This document shows, piece by piece, positions 36,400-48,137 of a stretch of DNA of 64,000 nucleotides (within the stretch, counting starts at the first letter, position 1; every line of letters begins with the position of its first letter). The DNA is from Psychroflexus longus (GTDB lineage: Bacteria > Bacteroidota > Bacteroidia > Flavobacteriales > Flavobacteriaceae): NCBI RefSeq assembly GCF_020164595.1, contig NZ_JAIQZE010000008.1, forward strand, positions 62,001-126,000, in the 5' to 3' direction. The notes under the pieces were generated by a model. The model did not search any database. It worked only from the letters and a program-made list of their open reading frames with translations, and was not told the DNA's origin. The position numbers were made by a program, and so were the translations under genes.

Positions 36400-38274
36400 C
36401 TAGTCTACATTATCATGTAAAAATGAATTGTTAGACCTGAAATTCAAATTATCCTTATCTCCTTCTACACTGGTTCTCGACAGAGAATTTCCTTCAGAGC
36501 GGTTATTATTTATATCAATACCAGCACGCTTGTAAGCAGGTTGCTTTTCAATCTCATCAATATTGTTGGTATTTCTGAATTTATAATTGAACTGCTTCAT
36601 CTTAGCCTTTCGTTCCGCTGCTCGGGAAGCAAGCTCAGACAAAGGAGTGTTCATAGGATCTATTTCATCGTTATTACTGTTTTCAGTTCTGGAAGGCTCA
36701 ACGGTTCGTCTTGTAAATTTGACTTCTTCCGGCTCTTCTTCCTTAGGTTTTGACTGTGGCTTGCGAGATGATGAAGTTTGCATCGGCTCATCTTCATCCA
36801 TAAACTCAGATAAGTCGTATTTTTTAACTTCAGAAGGTGAAAGGCCTTTAAATGAATTTACTTCCTCAGGCTCGTTAACTTCGATGTTCTTTACAGATCT
36901 GGAAGATGGCGATTGTTCATCGTCGTCCTCATTTTCAGAAAAATCAAAACTTAGCATGCCAGAGGAATTGTCTTCGTCTTTTACAGGACTGTCTTCAATG
37001 ATTTCAAAATCATCTTCATGAGCATTGACGATCTCGAAATCCACATCTAGATGATTAACATTTGGTTGATCCGTCGTTTCGTTTGACACGTCTTTCGGCT
37101 CATCTTCAGAATCTAAATTATGTACAACTTTAGACTGCTCATTTGTTTCCGGGGTTTGTCTTCTGGACTGTGGAACATCTATAGAAGACTGTTTTTTGAA
37201 TCTGCCAGTCGATAGATTTTGTTCGATACGCTGATCATCTTCAAGTGTGTGAATAATCTTTTTGGTCTCTGTATTTACGATTTCGTCTTGTTGCTCAGTA
37301 TTAAACCCCGTAGCTATGACTGTTACTGAAATTGAATCCTCTAAGCTTTCATCATCACCAACACCCATGATGATGTTAGCGCTGTTACCAGCTTCTGCCT
37401 GAATATGATCGTTAATTTCTCCAATTTCATCTAATGTGATTTCATCGGTTCCTGAAACGATAAGTAGTAATACATTTTGAGCTCCTTTAATTTTATTATC
37501 ATTCAATAGAGGAGAATCTAATGCTTTTTCTATTGCGATTTGAGATCTATTGGTTCCTGAAGCCACTGCAGATCCCATGATAGCAGTTCCGCTGTTACTT
37601 AAAACAGTTTTAGCATCACGTAAGTCAATGTTTTGAGTGTAGTGATGAGTAATAACTTCTGCAATACCTCGGGAGGCAGTGGCTAAAACTTCATCAGCCT
37701 TTGAAAACCCGGATTTGAAGCCAAGATTTCCATACACTTCTCTCAATTTGTTGTTATTGATAACTATGAGTGAATCCACATTGTTTCGAAGCTCTTCAAC
37801 TCCCAACTGAGCCTGTTCATTTCTTGTGCGTCCTTCAAATTGAAATGGAATGGTAACGATACCAACCGTAAGTATATCCATTTCCTTTGCAAGTCTTGCT
37901 ATAACTGGTGCAGCACCTGTTCCTGTACCACCACCCATTCCTGCGGTGATGAATACCATTTTGGTGTTAGTGCTCAATAAGCCTTTAAGGTCTTCTCTAC
38001 TTTCTTCTGCCGCTTGCTTACCAATATCTGGATTGGCACCTGCTCCAAGTCCTTCTGTAAGATCTACGCCAAGTTGTATTTTGGTGGGCACCGGACTGTT
38101 CTCAAGTGCTTGTGCGTCTGTATTACATATCACAAAGTCAACGCCCTTAATCCCTTGACTAAACATGTGATTGATGGCATTGGAACCTCCACCACCAACT
38201 CCAATAACTTTGATCACGTTGGATTGGTTTTTTGGGAGATCAAATGAAATATTTTCAAATTCTTGCTGACTCAT
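36400..38274 (-). CDS. ftsZ: Cell division GTPase FtsZ (long C-terminus)
   Basis: 624 residues. The GTPase core (about 15-330) has IGVGGGGSNAINHM, GMGGGTGTGAAPV (tubulin signature, about residue 112) and the T7 loop region. A very long acidic, disordered linker (about 335-560, rich in E, D and S) follows, then a basic/polar C-terminal part ending FLHDNVD. Long linkers are usual in Bacteroidota FtsZ. It polymerises at the septum. Last gene of the dcw operon, 27 bp after ftsA. Confidence 0.97.
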   Translation of the reverse strand: MSQQEFENISFDLPKNQSNVIKVIGVGGGGSNAINHMFSQGIKGVDFVICNTDAQALENSPVPTKIQLGVDLTEGLGAGANPDIGKQAAEESREDLKGLLSTNTKMVFITAGMGGGTGTGAAPVIARLAKEMDILTVGIVTIPFQFEGRTRNEQAQLGVEELRNNVDSLIVINNNKLREVYGNLGFKSGFSKADEVLATASRGIAEVITHHYTQNIDLRDAKTVLSNSGTAIMGSAVASGTNRSQIAIEKALDSPLLNDNKIKGAQNVLLLIVSGTDEITLDEIGEINDHIQAEAGNSANIIMGVGDDESLEDSISVTVIATGFNTEQQDEIVNTETKKIIHTLEDDQRIEQNLSTGRFKKQSSIDVPQSRRQTPETNEQSKVVHNLDSEDEPKDVSNETTDQPNVNHLDVDFEIVNAHEDDFEIIEDSPVKDEDNSSGMLSFDFSENEDDDEQSPSSRSVKNIEVNEPEEVNSFKGLSPSEVKKYDLSEFMDEDEPMQTSSSRKPQSKPKEEEPEEVKFTRRTVEPSRTENSNNDEIDPMNTPLSELASRAAERKAKMKQFNYKFRNTNNIDEIEKQPAYKRAGIDINNNRSEGNSLSRTSVEGDKDNLNFRSNNSFLHDNVD

Positions 38275-38301
38275 AATTCTTAATTTTGGTTGGTATACTT
38301 C

Positions 38302-39696
38302 CTACTCTGCGTTATCTAAAAAATCTTTTAATTTATCAAACCATTTTTCGACCACATTTCTGCTTGGTCGAGCTGGTTGATTGGGCTGCTCTGGAATTCC
38401 CTTGTTCTGCTCTGTATCTGGAGACTCTTCTGTAACTCCATTTACATTATGTTCCATTGCAGTTTCAGCGGGCTGTTCGACATTATCAGGGTTTTCCAGT
38501 TCTTCCTGTTCTATTCGTTCTGCTTTATCGAAAGCTTTCCGTTCCAAGCCGTCCATCACTAAACCTACTGCTGTAGCGTAAAGTGGACTTGCAATTTCTT
38601 TGTCGGTTTCCCCGGCGAGATACTCGTTTGGATAACCAATTCTGGTATCCATACCAGTAACATATTCTACTAGCTGTTTTAAATGCTTTAATTGAGCACC
38701 TCCACCAGTAATAACGATTCCGGCAATTAACTTTTTCTTTTGTTCGTCATGACCGTAGTTTTTAATTTCTAAATAAACCTGATCTATAATTTCTACTGCC
38801 CTGTAGTGAATCACTTTAGATAAATTCTTAAGTGATATTTCTTTAGGATCTCTTCCTCTTAGTCCTGGAATAGAAACAATTTCATTTTCCTTATTTTCTC
38901 CGGGCCAAGCTGATCCAAATTTTACTTTCAGTAATTCAGCTTGCTTTTCGATAATAGAACATCCTTCTTTGATATCCTCTGTGATTACGTTACCACCTAA
39001 CGGAATTACAGCAGTGTGTCTTATAATTCCATCTTTAAAAATGGCTAAATCTGTCGTTCCTCCACCTATATCAATAAGGGCTACACCTGCTTCTTTTTCT
39101 TCCTGGCTCAATACTGAATTTGCTGATGCCAATGGTTCTAGTGTCATTCCATTCAACTCCAATCCAGAGTTCTTTACGCATCTCCCAATGTTTCTAATGG
39201 AGGAAATCTGTCCTACGACCACATGAAAGTTAGCTTCTAGGCGTCCACCAGACATACCCCTGGGTTCCATGATTTCAGACTGACCATCTACTTTATATTC
39301 TTGTGGCAACACATGAATAATTTCTTCTCCTGGCAACATAACCAACTTGTGAACCTGGTTACATAAATTGTCGATATCATCATCTTCTATTACCTCTTCA
39401 ACATCATTTCTAGTGATGTAATCGCTATGCTGTAAACTTCTAATGTGTTGCCCTGCAATTCCTACGGTGACTCCTTTGACATCTATCCCGGAATTTGCTT
39501 CTGCTTGCTGTATGGCTTGTTGTATAGATTGTATAGTTTGCGTAATGTTATTGACGACACCCCGATGTACACCCAGACTTTTGGTTCTTCCGATGCCTAA
39601 AATCTCTACTTTTCCATATTCATTTTTGCGACCAATCATGGCAACAATCTTTGTTGTTCCTATGTCTAAGCCTACTGCAATATTATCTTCTTCCAT
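38302..39696 (-). CDS. ftsA: Cell division protein FtsA
   Basis: 464 residues, actin-like ATPase that tethers FtsZ to the membrane. Visible: VGLDIGTTKIVAMIG (phosphate 1), VTVGIAGQHIRS (SHS2/1C region), GVALIDIGGGTTDLAIF (phosphate 2) and IVITGGGAQLKHL (adenosine). It ends in a variable acidic, Pro-rich linker and the amphipathic membrane-targeting helix VVEKWFDKLKDFLDNAE. Confidence 0.96.
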   Translation of the reverse strand: MEEDNIAVGLDIGTTKIVAMIGRKNEYGKVEILGIGRTKSLGVHRGVVNNITQTIQSIQQAIQQAEANSGIDVKGVTVGIAGQHIRSLQHSDYITRNDVEEVIEDDDIDNLCNQVHKLVMLPGEEIIHVLPQEYKVDGQSEIMEPRGMSGGRLEANFHVVVGQISSIRNIGRCVKNSGLELNGMTLEPLASANSVLSQEEKEAGVALIDIGGGTTDLAIFKDGIIRHTAVIPLGGNVITEDIKEGCSIIEKQAELLKVKFGSAWPGENKENEIVSIPGLRGRDPKEISLKNLSKVIHYRAVEIIDQVYLEIKNYGHDEQKKKLIAGIVITGGGAQLKHLKQLVEYVTGMDTRIGYPNEYLAGETDKEIASPLYATAVGLVMDGLERKAFDKAERIEQEELENPDNVEQPAETAMEHNVNGVTEESPDTEQNKGIPEQPNQPARPSRNVVEKWFDKLKDFLDNAE

Positions 39697-39708
39697 CTTT
39701 GTAGATTA

Positions 39709-40428
39709 TTACTTTGTTGTACACACTACCTGATTACCAAATTGCAAATCTATGCGTTTATAGTCGTCTAATTTCTTGTATTCCAAAGCCTTTGAATAAA
39801 AAACTTTATAGTTAGTCAACTTTTTGTCAAGATAAGAAATTTGACCAAAATTGACTAAATATTCCCTATCTCTCACCTCTAAAACAAAGTTTTTTTCTGA
39901 TTTTTTTCGGATTGCAATGATATGTTTTTTTAAAAAATCATCGGCCTCTATTTTCATCAAAAGTGGATAAACTTCTTTAAGCTCATCCGGGCTAACTCCA
40001 GAGACCAAAGGCACTCTAGATGAGTAGTTTGCAGATAATGGCATTGACAAACCATCCGCATCCAGGTAATAAAACCCTTTATCGGTTACTCTGGCAATGG
40101 GTTCTCTTTGGATAATTTTAGCTGAAAGGGTTCCATCCAGGGTATAATAAACTTCAGAGGTCTTTATCATTTCGTTGGCATCCAAAATCTTTTCAAAAGT
40201 GGCCAAACGATTTTCATTGATCAATGAATCACCATTAACTTCTAAAACTTCACCTAGCAACTTTTCAACTTCAACCTCTGTAATAAAAATTTTGGAGGCA
40301 TCCAATAATTCAACCTTCAGAGTTTTTACAGGCTTCAGGTTTTGGCGATAATTAGCAAACCCTACCAAAAAGAAGAGCACTCCCAGGATCAGAACCAATC
40401 TTATGTTATGTAGTTTAAATGCTTTCAT
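39709..40428 (-). CDS. ftsQ: Cell division protein FtsQ-like
   Basis: 239 residues, one N-terminal membrane helix (about 10-25, LVLILGVLFFLVGFANY), then a POTRA-like and beta domain (KTLKVELLDASKIFITEVEVEKLL, IIQREPIARVTDKGFYYLDADGL). Topology and position between murC and ftsA fit FtsQ/DivIB, a periplasmic part of the FtsQBL complex. The coding sequence overlaps murC by 14 bp. Confidence 0.88.
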   Translation of the reverse strand: MKAFKLHNIRLVLILGVLFFLVGFANYRQNLKPVKTLKVELLDASKIFITEVEVEKLLGEVLEVNGDSLINENRLATFEKILDANEMIKTSEVYYTLDGTLSAKIIQREPIARVTDKGFYYLDADGLSMPLSANYSSRVPLVSGVSPDELKEVYPLLMKIEADDFLKKHIIAIRKKSEKNFVLEVRDREYLVNFGQISYLDKKLTNYKVFYSKALEYKKLDDYKRIDLQFGNQVVCTTK

Positions 40429-41767
40429 GCAGATAATTTGAAATTTTAATAGCTTCTACTCCTATGTCTCCCGCGCCTAGCAAAACAATGACTTTATTTT
40501 TAGATCTCGTTATTCTATCTTGAATATCAGTTTTAGTTATTAATTCTTTTAATGGGTGCTGTATCAAATTCAGAAGAAATTCTGAAGTTACTCCTGCCAT
40601 AGGTTCTTCTCTTGCCGGATAAATGTCCAGTAAATTGACTTCATCAAATTGAGCTAAGCTTTTTGCAAAGTCTTCAGCAAAATCTTTGGTTCTCGAGAAT
40701 AAATGAGGCTGAAAAATCACCACGGATTTTTTCTCTGGATGCATTTCAGAAATCGCCTGATAAACAGCATCAATTTCCTTAGGGTGGTGAGCATAATCAT
40801 CAATCACCACCAGATTTTCGGACTTATAGATATAATTAAAACGTCTTTGCACACCCTTAAAACTGGCTAAGGCTTTACCAAAGGTTTCGGCAAGCTCTGG
40901 CCTGAAATCAATTGCTAAACTCAAGGCCGAAGCAGCATTTAATAAATTGTGATGTCCTGGCAGAGAAAATTTCAGATTTTTTAGCTGAAGATTTCCTTTC
41001 TGAAAATCAAAACAATAAGTACCATCTTCAACTGAAATATTTGTAATCTGAATATCAACTTCTATCTCTATCCCAATAAATTTCGCTTCAAGGTCCAGAC
41101 CTGTTTTAGCATAAAGATGTCCTTTTGGCACCAATCTTGAAAACTCCTGAAATGTATCTACTAACTTTTGAGAGGTTTCATAAATATCCAGATGATCGGC
41201 ATCCATGGAGGTGATCACCGCTGCAGAGGGATGTAATTGGAGAAAAGATCTGTCGAATTCATCTGCCTCCACAACGACTACCTCTTCACCGTCACCGATA
41301 TAGTTGGTTTTATAATTTTGTAAAATTCCACCACAAAAGGCCGTCAAGTTAATACCGCTGGCTTTAAGAATATGAACCAGAATCGCTGAAGTTGTCGTTT
41401 TACCATGGGTTCCCGCAACCGCCAAAGTTGGTAAATGTTTTGTAATTTCCCCTAAAACAACAGAACGCTTATAAAGTTCAAAATCATTCGTTTTAAAATA
41501 CTCAAAGAATTTTGAAGCCTTTGATATCGCAGGCGTATAAATGACAAGAGTTTGTTCTCTAGATAATTTCTGAACTTGATTTGTAATGTCTTCGGAGTAA
41601 GAGATTTCTATTCCTTCCTCTGACAAAGTTTTTGTTAGCTCGGTTTTGGTTCTGTCGTACCCAAAAACTACCAAGCCTTTTTGATTAAAGTATCTAGCCA
41701 AAGCACTCATACCGATGCCACCGACACCAATCAAGAATACATGTGTATATTGCTTTAACTCTTTCAT
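40415..41767 (-). CDS. murC: UDP-N-acetylmuramate-L-alanine ligase
   Basis: 450 residues. N-terminal [17 protein letters not shown] (Rossmann-type binding), central ATP motif [15 protein letters not shown], then DADHLDIY and the C-terminal [14 protein letters not shown]. It adds L-alanine to UDP-MurNAc in the cytoplasm. It overlaps murG upstream by 4 bp and ftsQ downstream by 14 bp, so translational coupling is likely. Confidence 0.96.
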   Translation of the reverse strand: MKELKQYTHVFLIGVGGIGMSALARYFNQKGLVVFGYDRTKTELTKTLSEEGIEISYSEDITNQVQKLSREQTLVIYTPAISKASKFFEYFKTNDFELYKRSVVLGEITKHLPTLAVAGTHGKTTTSAILVHILKASGINLTAFCGGILQNYKTNYIGDGEEVVVVEADEFDRSFLQLHPSAAVITSMDADHLDIYETSQKLVDTFQEFSRLVPKGHLYAKTGLDLEAKFIGIEIEVDIQITNISVEDGTYCFDFQKGNLQLKNLKFSLPGHHNLLNAASALSLAIDFRPELAETFGKALASFKGVQRRFNYIYKSENLVVIDDYAHHPKEIDAVYQAISEMHPEKKSVVIFQPHLFSRTKDFAEDFAKSLAQFDEVNLLDIYPAREEPMAGVTSEFLLNLIQHPLKELITKTDIQDRITRSKNKVIVLLGAGDIGVEAIKISNYLHESI

Positions 41768-42861
41768 CTTACTTCATTTTCTATGCGCTCAACCTCATCC
41801 ACTATGGCTTTTGTAGCCATGGGTTTGGCGAGTTTCAAAATATTTTTTGATAAGTTTTCCTGAAGTTCTGCATCGGTGATCAAATCACTGAATATAGACT
41901 CGAATTTTTCATTCAGTTCTGATTCTTTTAGCATTACCGCCGCCTCTTTATCTTCAATCGATTTAGCGTTTTTGGTTTGATGATCTTCAGCAACATTTGG
42001 TGACGGAATGAAGATCACTGGTTTCCCAACCAAACTCAATTCACTTACCGCTCCTGCTCCAGCTCTCGATATAATCACATCTGCAACAGCGTAAGCTAAA
42101 TCCATTTTGGAAATGAACTTGAGGATTTTAATAGATTTGGTTTCCAAAGATTTGTATCTATCGTAATACAGCTTTCCACATTGCCACAGAACCTGAAGAT
42201 TTTGGTCTTCAAAAAATGAAAGCTTTTCAGCTATCAATTCATTGATGCGCTGCGAACCCAAACTACCGCCGACAATCAAGAGTGTTTTTTTCTTAGGATC
42301 TAACTGAAAATGCTTCAGTCCGAATTCCTTTTTACTTCGCACTTCAAGTAAATCTTTACGAATTGGATTTCCTGTGAGTACTAATTTTTCCTTTGGAAAA
42401 AACTTCTCCATGCCTTCATAAGCCACACAGATAGAATGGGCATCTTTAGCGAGCCATTTATTGGTAATACCAGCGTAAGCATTTTGCTCCTGAATCAATG
42501 TTGGAATATTTAAAATCGACGCTATTTTCAATAGCGGTCCACTGGCAAAACCTCCAGTGCCGATAACCACATTAGGCTTAAATTTTTTGATCAGTGTTCT
42601 TGCTTTCACCATAGAGCTGAGCAGTTTGAAAGGGAACATGAGGTTGGATAAAGTCAATTTTCTTTGAATACCAGAGATCCACAAGCCTTCAATTTTAAAA
42701 CCAGCTTCGGGGATTTTGGTCATTTCCATTTTATCCTTTGCTCCAACAAAAAGAAATTCAGCATTTGGATTTCTTTCTTTTAATTCTTCAGCAATAGCGA
42801 TAGCCGGGTAGATATGTCCACCGGTTCCTCCTCCAGAAATCATGTATCGTTTCACACTCAT
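41764..42861 (-). CDS. murG: Lipid II synthase MurG (GT28)
   Basis: 365 residues, GT-B fold. Glycine-rich loop [19 protein letters not shown] at the N-terminus, [26 protein letters not shown] and the UDP-GlcNAc site [17 protein letters not shown]. Transfers GlcNAc to lipid I at the inner face of the membrane. Overlaps ftsW and murC by 4 bp each. Confidence 0.96.
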   Translation of the reverse strand: MSVKRYMISGGGTGGHIYPAIAIAEELKERNPNAEFLFVGAKDKMEMTKIPEAGFKIEGLWISGIQRKLTLSNLMFPFKLLSSMVKARTLIKKFKPNVVIGTGGFASGPLLKIASILNIPTLIQEQNAYAGITNKWLAKDAHSICVAYEGMEKFFPKEKLVLTGNPIRKDLLEVRSKKEFGLKHFQLDPKKKTLLIVGGSLGSQRINELIAEKLSFFEDQNLQVLWQCGKLYYDRYKSLETKSIKILKFISKMDLAYAVADVIISRAGAGAVSELSLVGKPVIFIPSPNVAEDHQTKNAKSIEDKEAAVMLKESELNEKFESIFSDLITDAELQENLSKNILKLAKPMATKAIVDEVERIENEVR

Positions 42862-44099
42862 ATTGTTTCGCTTAAGACTTCAAGTGGGTTTTCTATCGCA
42901 AGGTTATCATCTCTTTCTTTCTGTTTGGCTTCAGCAGTTGCTTTCACTTCATTATTTGCACTGACGCTTATAACGATGCCTAGTGACAGGCAGGTCATCC
43001 AAATGGAAGTACCTCCACTTCCTACTAAAGGCAAAGTTTGTCCTGTAACGGGCAAGAATTCAACAGCTACCGCTATATTTACAAAGGCTTGTAAAATGAT
43101 CGGAATTCCAGCAGCTACAACCAGTAATCTGCCGTAAGCAGTTTCAGATTTTGTGACGATAATTGCTATCCTATACAACATAAATAAATAGGCCAGAATC
43201 ACTCCGATACCTCCTACCATTCCCAACTCTTCCACAATGATTGCATAAATAAAATCTGAAGAAGATTGAGGTAAGAAGTTACGCTGTACACTTTTTCCTA
43301 TTCCATTTCCTGTGATTCCGCCGGTGGCGATTGCTATTTTGGCTTTTTCAACCTGATATTGCTCACGGGTTTGTTCATCCTGAGTAAATGATTCTACTCT
43401 GCTGATCCAGGTATCCACTCTGTTGGGGAATAAATCCGGAAAGGCTTTTGCTGTAAGACCAAATAAAACTAGGCCCAACATCCCAAAACCTACAATTGCT
43501 GCAGTGTATTTGAAAGTGTAGCCCCCAACAAATGTAAGCAGCAATACAATTGAAAAGATAATAGCCGCTGTAGACAGATTGGCAGGAAGAATAAGTCCAA
43601 CCACTAGAAATACCGGAACCCAAAGTGGCAGAATTGTTTCTTTGAATGTGTAGGCTTTATCTTTAATTTTGGACAAATAGCGAGCAACATATATCAATAA
43701 TACTACAGAGGCCAAGGTCGAGGTTTGAAATGAAAAATTGACAATAGGCACGTGTATCCAACGGCTGGCATTGGCTCCTTGCATGGTAGTACCCTGTAAC
43801 AGGGTTACAATTAGAAGCACAATGACTACAGGAAGTAATATAATGGACAACCCCCTGAAATAGCGATACGGTATTTTATGTGTAGCATAGAGTATAGAAA
43901 AGCCTAATACCAAATGAATGAAATGCTTAACTAAATAAGCAAATGTACTTCCGCTTGCTCCGTTGAGATAAGCAAGGTTACTAGAGGCACTATACACAGG
44001 AATAAAAGAAAAAATAGCCAAAAGCGCAGCCACAGACCATAACATCTTGTCGCCTTTTATGCTTTTGAAAAATTGTTTTATTCCTGTTTCAGTTGACAT
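42858..44099 (-). CDS. ftsW: SEDS glycosyltransferase FtsW
   Basis: 413 residues, about ten helices. SEDS features: [11 protein letters not shown] (the large loop Arg/Trp region), [24 protein letters not shown] and [14 protein letters not shown] near the end. Polymerises septal glycan with the FtsI-type PBP. Six bp after murD, overlaps murG. Confidence 0.94.
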   Translation of the reverse strand: MSTETGIKQFFKSIKGDKMLWSVAALLAIFSFIPVYSASSNLAYLNGASGSTFAYLVKHFIHLVLGFSILYATHKIPYRYFRGLSIILLPVVIVLLIVTLLQGTTMQGANASRWIHVPIVNFSFQTSTLASVVLLIYVARYLSKIKDKAYTFKETILPLWVPVFLVVGLILPANLSTAAIIFSIVLLLTFVGGYTFKYTAAIVGFGMLGLVLFGLTAKAFPDLFPNRVDTWISRVESFTQDEQTREQYQVEKAKIAIATGGITGNGIGKSVQRNFLPQSSSDFIYAIIVEELGMVGGIGVILAYLFMLYRIAIIVTKSETAYGRLLVVAAGIPIILQAFVNIAVAVEFLPVTGQTLPLVGSGGTSIWMTCLSLGIVISVSANNEVKATAEAKQKERDDNLAIENPLEVLSETI

Positions 44100-44105
44100 T
44101 TTCTT

Positions 44106-45449
44106 TTATTTTTTAAGACTTTGAACTGCGTTTTTGAATTGTCTCCCTCTGTCTTCGTAGTTTTCGAATAAATCGAAGCTAGCACAGGCGGGAGATAAAA
44201 GAACTGCATCGTTATCCTCTGTAAGCTCGTAAGCTCTGGAAACCGCATCTGCCATATTGGAAGTTTCAATAATTGTATCAACACAATTACTAAACACCTC
44301 ATAGATTTTTTGATTATCTATTCCCAAGCATACGATAGCTTTCACTTTTTCATTCACCAAAGCAAGTAAATCTTCGTATTTGTTGCCTTTGTCTACTCCT
44401 CCAACGATCCAAACTGTCGGAGCATTCATGCTATCCAGTGCGTAGAACGTTGCATTCACATTTGTAGCTTTAGAATCGTTGATGAAATTCACCTTATTAA
44501 TTTTACTTAATTGCTCAAGTCTGTGCTCGACACCATGAAAACTTTCCATGCTATCACGTATCGTTTGCTTTCTTATTTTCAGCAATCTGGCTGCAGTGGA
44601 AGCAGCCATTGCATTTCTTGTATTATGATCGCCTTTTAGAGCTAAGTCTGTTACTGACATAGTAAATAGATTATGATTTAAATTGATATTTATTTTGTTG
44701 TCTTTAATGAATGCTGACAAGTCTTCAATGATTGTTGACATGGTGAATGGAATTAATTTTGATCTAATTCGATTCTTGTCCAACCACCCTGTAATCACTT
44801 CATCGTCTTTGTTATAAATAAGGTAGTCGTCTTCCGTTTGATTTAATGTAATTCTGAATTTCGCTTCAATATATTCTTGAAAATTATTGTGATATCTGTC
44901 TAAATGATCTGGTGTAATAGTCGTTAAAATAGCGATATGAGGTCTAAAAGTCTCGATTCCATCCAATTGGAAACTGCTCAATTCCAGGACATAATTATGG
45001 ACATTCTTCCTCGCTACTTGTTCTGCAAAACTGAAGCCTACATTTCCAGCCATTGAAACTGATAAACCCGCATTTTTCAAAATATAAAACACCATGTTAG
45101 TAACGGTAGTCTTACCGTTGGAACCAGTTATTCCAATCAAATTAGCATCAGTAAACCAGGAAGCAAATTCAATTTCAGAAATAACCTTAATTCCACTTTT
45201 TCTTAAATTCTGAATCAGTGGTAGATCATCAGATATACCTGGACTCTTGACAATTACGTTAGCAGATTCCAATCTAGATAAGGTGTGACCACCTTCTTCA
45301 AATTCAATTTCTTCTGAATTTAATTTAGTTTTAAACTTAGGCTTGATCTCAGAAAAATCTGACAAGAAAACTTCATAGCCCTTATCCTTTCCGAGAATTG
45401 CAGCTCCTACTCCACTTTCGCCACCCCCTAAAATAACTAGCTTTTCCAT
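44106..45449 (-). CDS. murD: UDP-MurNAc-L-alanine-D-glutamate ligase
   Basis: 447 residues. ILGGGESGVGAAILGKDKG N-terminus, ATP loop GITGSNGKTTVTNM, TPDHLDRYHN and C-terminal HGVEHRLEQL...INDSKATN. Adds D-Glu to the peptidoglycan precursor. Abuts mraY with no gap. Confidence 0.96.
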   Translation of the reverse strand: MEKLVILGGGESGVGAAILGKDKGYEVFLSDFSEIKPKFKTKLNSEEIEFEEGGHTLSRLESANVIVKSPGISDDLPLIQNLRKSGIKVISEIEFASWFTDANLIGITGSNGKTTVTNMVFYILKNAGLSVSMAGNVGFSFAEQVARKNVHNYVLELSSFQLDGIETFRPHIAILTTITPDHLDRYHNNFQEYIEAKFRITLNQTEDDYLIYNKDDEVITGWLDKNRIRSKLIPFTMSTIIEDLSAFIKDNKININLNHNLFTMSVTDLALKGDHNTRNAMAASTAARLLKIRKQTIRDSMESFHGVEHRLEQLSKINKVNFINDSKATNVNATFYALDSMNAPTVWIVGGVDKGNKYEDLLALVNEKVKAIVCLGIDNQKIYEVFSNCVDTIIETSNMADAVSRAYELTEDNDAVLLSPACASFDLFENYEDRGRQFKNAVQSLKK

Positions 45450-46670
45450 TTATCTAATTTTTAGTGTGACGATGGTTATAACGGCCAGCAGGATCCCAAT
45501 AATCCAGAATCTTACTACAATTTTTGACTCGTGAAAACCAAGTTTTTGATAATGATGATGCAATGGCGCCATTAAAAATACACGCTTTCCTGTTCCTGTC
45601 TTTTTCTTTGTGAATTTGAACCAACCTACCTGAAGAATGACAGATAAATTTTCGATCAGGAAAATTCCACAGAGGATAGGAATCAAAAGTTCCTTACGCG
45701 TTGCAATGGCTATTACAGCAATAATTCCGCCGATAGTCAAACTACCTGTATCTCCCATAAATACTTGAGCGGGATAGGTATTGTACCATAAAAATCCAAC
45801 TAGAGACCCTGCAAATGCAGTAATGAAAATTGTCATTTCTCCAGATCTGGGAATATTCATCACATTGAGATAATCTGAAAAAATGACGTTGCCAGAGACC
45901 CAGGCAAAAATTCCTAAAGTGAGCACTATTATTGCAGAGCTTCCCGCAGCAAGCCCATCAATACCGTCGGTAAGGTTAGCTCCATTGGAAACTGCTGTGA
46001 CAATAAGAATCACAATGGGAATGAATATGATCCAGGCATAAGATGCTGCACCTTCACCTATCCATGAAATTGCTTTAGAATAATCCAGCTCGTTATTTTT
46101 GAAAAACGGGATAGTCGTGGTAGTTGATTTTTCTTCGGGGGAGGTTTCTGAAATCACCTGCACGTTATTGGTAGTCGTTACTTTATTATCGGGTCTCACC
46201 GTAACATCGGGATGAAAATACATCACAGCGCCAACGAAAATTCCCAGACCTACCTGTCCAACTACTTTAAATCTACCCTTCAATCCTTCTTTATTCTTTT
46301 TGAAGGTTTTAATATAATCATCTAAAAATCCAATAGCTCCCATCCAAATGGTAGTCACAATTAATAGAATGACATAAATGTTGTTGAGTTGAGAAAGCAG
46401 CAAAACGGGGATTAATGTAGAAAATATAATGATGAGTCCACCCATCGTAGGGGTTCCAGCCTTTTCTTTTTGGCCCTCTAAACCAAGTTCTCTTACACTT
46501 TCTCCGATTTGTTTTCTTTGAAGAAATAAAATAATACGCTTACCAAAAATGGTGGAAATCAATAGTGAAAGAATGATAGCAAAAGCAGCCCTGAAAGATA
46601 TGTACTGAAACAAACGCGCCCCTGGGAGATCGTAGTTACTTTCCAAAAACTCGAATAAATGGTATAACAT
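45450..46670 (-). CDS. mraY: Phospho-MurNAc-pentapeptide transferase
   Basis: 406 residues, about ten helices. Signatures: [28 protein letters not shown] (Asp pair), [17 protein letters not shown] and [31 protein letters not shown]. Longer than the E. coli enzyme because of an insert after residue 150 ([15 protein letters not shown]...), usual in Bacteroidota. Makes lipid I at the membrane. Confidence 0.96.
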   Translation of the reverse strand: MLYHLFEFLESNYDLPGARLFQYISFRAAFAIILSLLISTIFGKRIILFLQRKQIGESVRELGLEGQKEKAGTPTMGGLIIIFSTLIPVLLLSQLNNIYVILLIVTTIWMGAIGFLDDYIKTFKKNKEGLKGRFKVVGQVGLGIFVGAVMYFHPDVTVRPDNKVTTTNNVQVISETSPEEKSTTTTIPFFKNNELDYSKAISWIGEGAASYAWIIFIPIVILIVTAVSNGANLTDGIDGLAAGSSAIIVLTLGIFAWVSGNVIFSDYLNVMNIPRSGEMTIFITAFAGSLVGFLWYNTYPAQVFMGDTGSLTIGGIIAVIAIATRKELLIPILCGIFLIENLSVILQVGWFKFTKKKTGTGKRVFLMAPLHHHYQKLGFHESKIVVRFWIIGILLAVITIVTLKIR

Positions 46671-46673
46671 ATC

Positions 46674-48137
46674 TTACTTATTAAATTGAGCTAGTAGTTC
46701 CTTTACGATTTTGAAATCATCAAAATCTGATCTCACTCCATGTACTTCCTGATAGGTTTCATGTCCTTTTCCAGCTATCAAAATAATGTCTCCTTTGTTA
46801 GCCATACTACAAGCCGTTTTTATAGCTTGTTGCCTTGAAGTTATGCTCAGCGTTTTATATACATCCTGTGGCTCAACCCCTTTTTCTATATCGTTTATGA
46901 TATTCCCCGGATCTTCTGTCCGTGGATTATCACTTGTTAAAATGACTTTAGTGCTTAAGTTTCCAGCAATTTTACCCATCAAGGGTCTCTTAGTCTTATC
47001 GCGATCACCTCCACAACCGACAACAGTGATGAGTTCTTCATTTCGAGTTCTGATATCATTGGTGGTTTGTAACACATTCTTCAACGCATCTGGAGTATGT
47101 GCATAATCGACAATCACGTGAATTCCTGAGTCCGAAATATGATGCTGATACCTTCCGTCAACTGGTTTTAGCTGACTTAAAATCTGTAAGTTCTCCAATT
47201 GCTCAACTCCAAGTAAATCGGCAGAAGCATAGACTGCCAATAAGTTATAAGCATTAAAATCACCAATAAATCTTGACCAAACTTCATTACCATTGACATT
47301 CAGTTTTAATCCTGAAAAGCTTTTCTCAAGTATTCTAACTTTATAATCTGTTAGATTTTTCACTCCATAACCGTAAGTTTTAGCTTTGGTGTTCTGAAGC
47401 ATATAGTTGCCATTCTTGTCATCAATATTTGTTAGAGCAAAAGCTTTTTTAGACAACTGGTCAAAGAATCTCTTTTTGACATCTCTATACTCAGCAAAGG
47501 ATTTGTGATAATCCAGGTGATCCTGAGATAAATTGGTAAAAATACCGCCGACAAAATCAAGTCCTAAGGTTCTATGCTGGGCAATTCCGTGAGAACTGAC
47601 TTCCATAAAACAAAACTCCACACCTACGTCATTCATCCTTTTCAAATAAGAATTAATGGTCAAAGAATCTGGTGTTGTCAACTTGGTGGCAAACTCCTTA
47701 TCATTCACTTTGATAGTTACCGTAGAAATCAAACCCACTTTAAAACCAAGGGCCTTGAATAATTGATAAAGCAATGAGCTTACTGTAGTCTTACCATTAG
47801 TTCCGGTAACTCCTACCAGTTTAAGATTGGAGGAAGGATTATCATAATAATTTGACGCCATAAAGGCAATTGCCTCTCTGGTATCTTTAACCTGAACATA
47901 AGTAATTCCAGGAGCCAATTCAGAAGGAAGATCTTCACAAACAACAACCGTAGCTCCTTTTGAAATTGCTGCATCAATAAACAAATGACCATCTGCTGCT
48001 GCACCTCCAATGGCCACGAACACATCTTGCGTTGCAACCAAACGGCTGTCAAAATGAATATGGTTCACTTCTATTGCTGATGAACCTTTTACAGATTCAA
48101 TAGAAACTTTATATAGTATGTCTTTTAAAACTTTCAA
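46674..48137 (-). CDS. murE: UDP-MurNAc-tripeptide synthetase (meso-DAP-adding)
   Basis: 487 residues. VTGTNGKTTVSSLLYQL (ATP site), SSHGIAQHRTLGLDFVGG, SQDHLDYHKSF, VDYAHTPDALKNVL and the meso-diaminopimelate specificity motif DNPR (SDNPRTEDPG). It therefore probably adds mDAP, as in Gram-negatives. Overlaps the upstream PBP by 4 bp; three bp before mraY. Confidence 0.96.
   Translation of the reverse strand: MKVLKDILYKVSIESVKGSSAIEVNHIHFDSRLVATQDVFVAIGGAAADGHLFIDAAISKGATVVVCEDLPSELAPGITYVQVKDTREAIAFMASNYYDNPSSNLKLVGVTGTNGKTTVSSLLYQLFKALGFKVGLISTVTIKVNDKEFATKLTTPDSLTINSYLKRMNDVGVEFCFMEVSSHGIAQHRTLGLDFVGGIFTNLSQDHLDYHKSFAEYRDVKKRFFDQLSKKAFALTNIDDKNGNYMLQNTKAKTYGYGVKNLTDYKVRILEKSFSGLKLNVNGNEVWSRFIGDFNAYNLLAVYASADLLGVEQLENLQILSQLKPVDGRYQHHISDSGIHVIVDYAHTPDALKNVLQTTNDIRTRNEELITVVGCGGDRDKTKRPLMGKIAGNLSTKVILTSDNPRTEDPGNIINDIEKGVEPQDVYKTLSITSRQQAIKTACSMANKGDIILIAGKGHETYQEVHGVRSDFDDFKIVKELLAQFNK

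Noticed and set aside
36587-37021. Plus-strand frame opposite ftsZ
   Set aside because: Ser-rich shadow of the acidic FtsZ linker.
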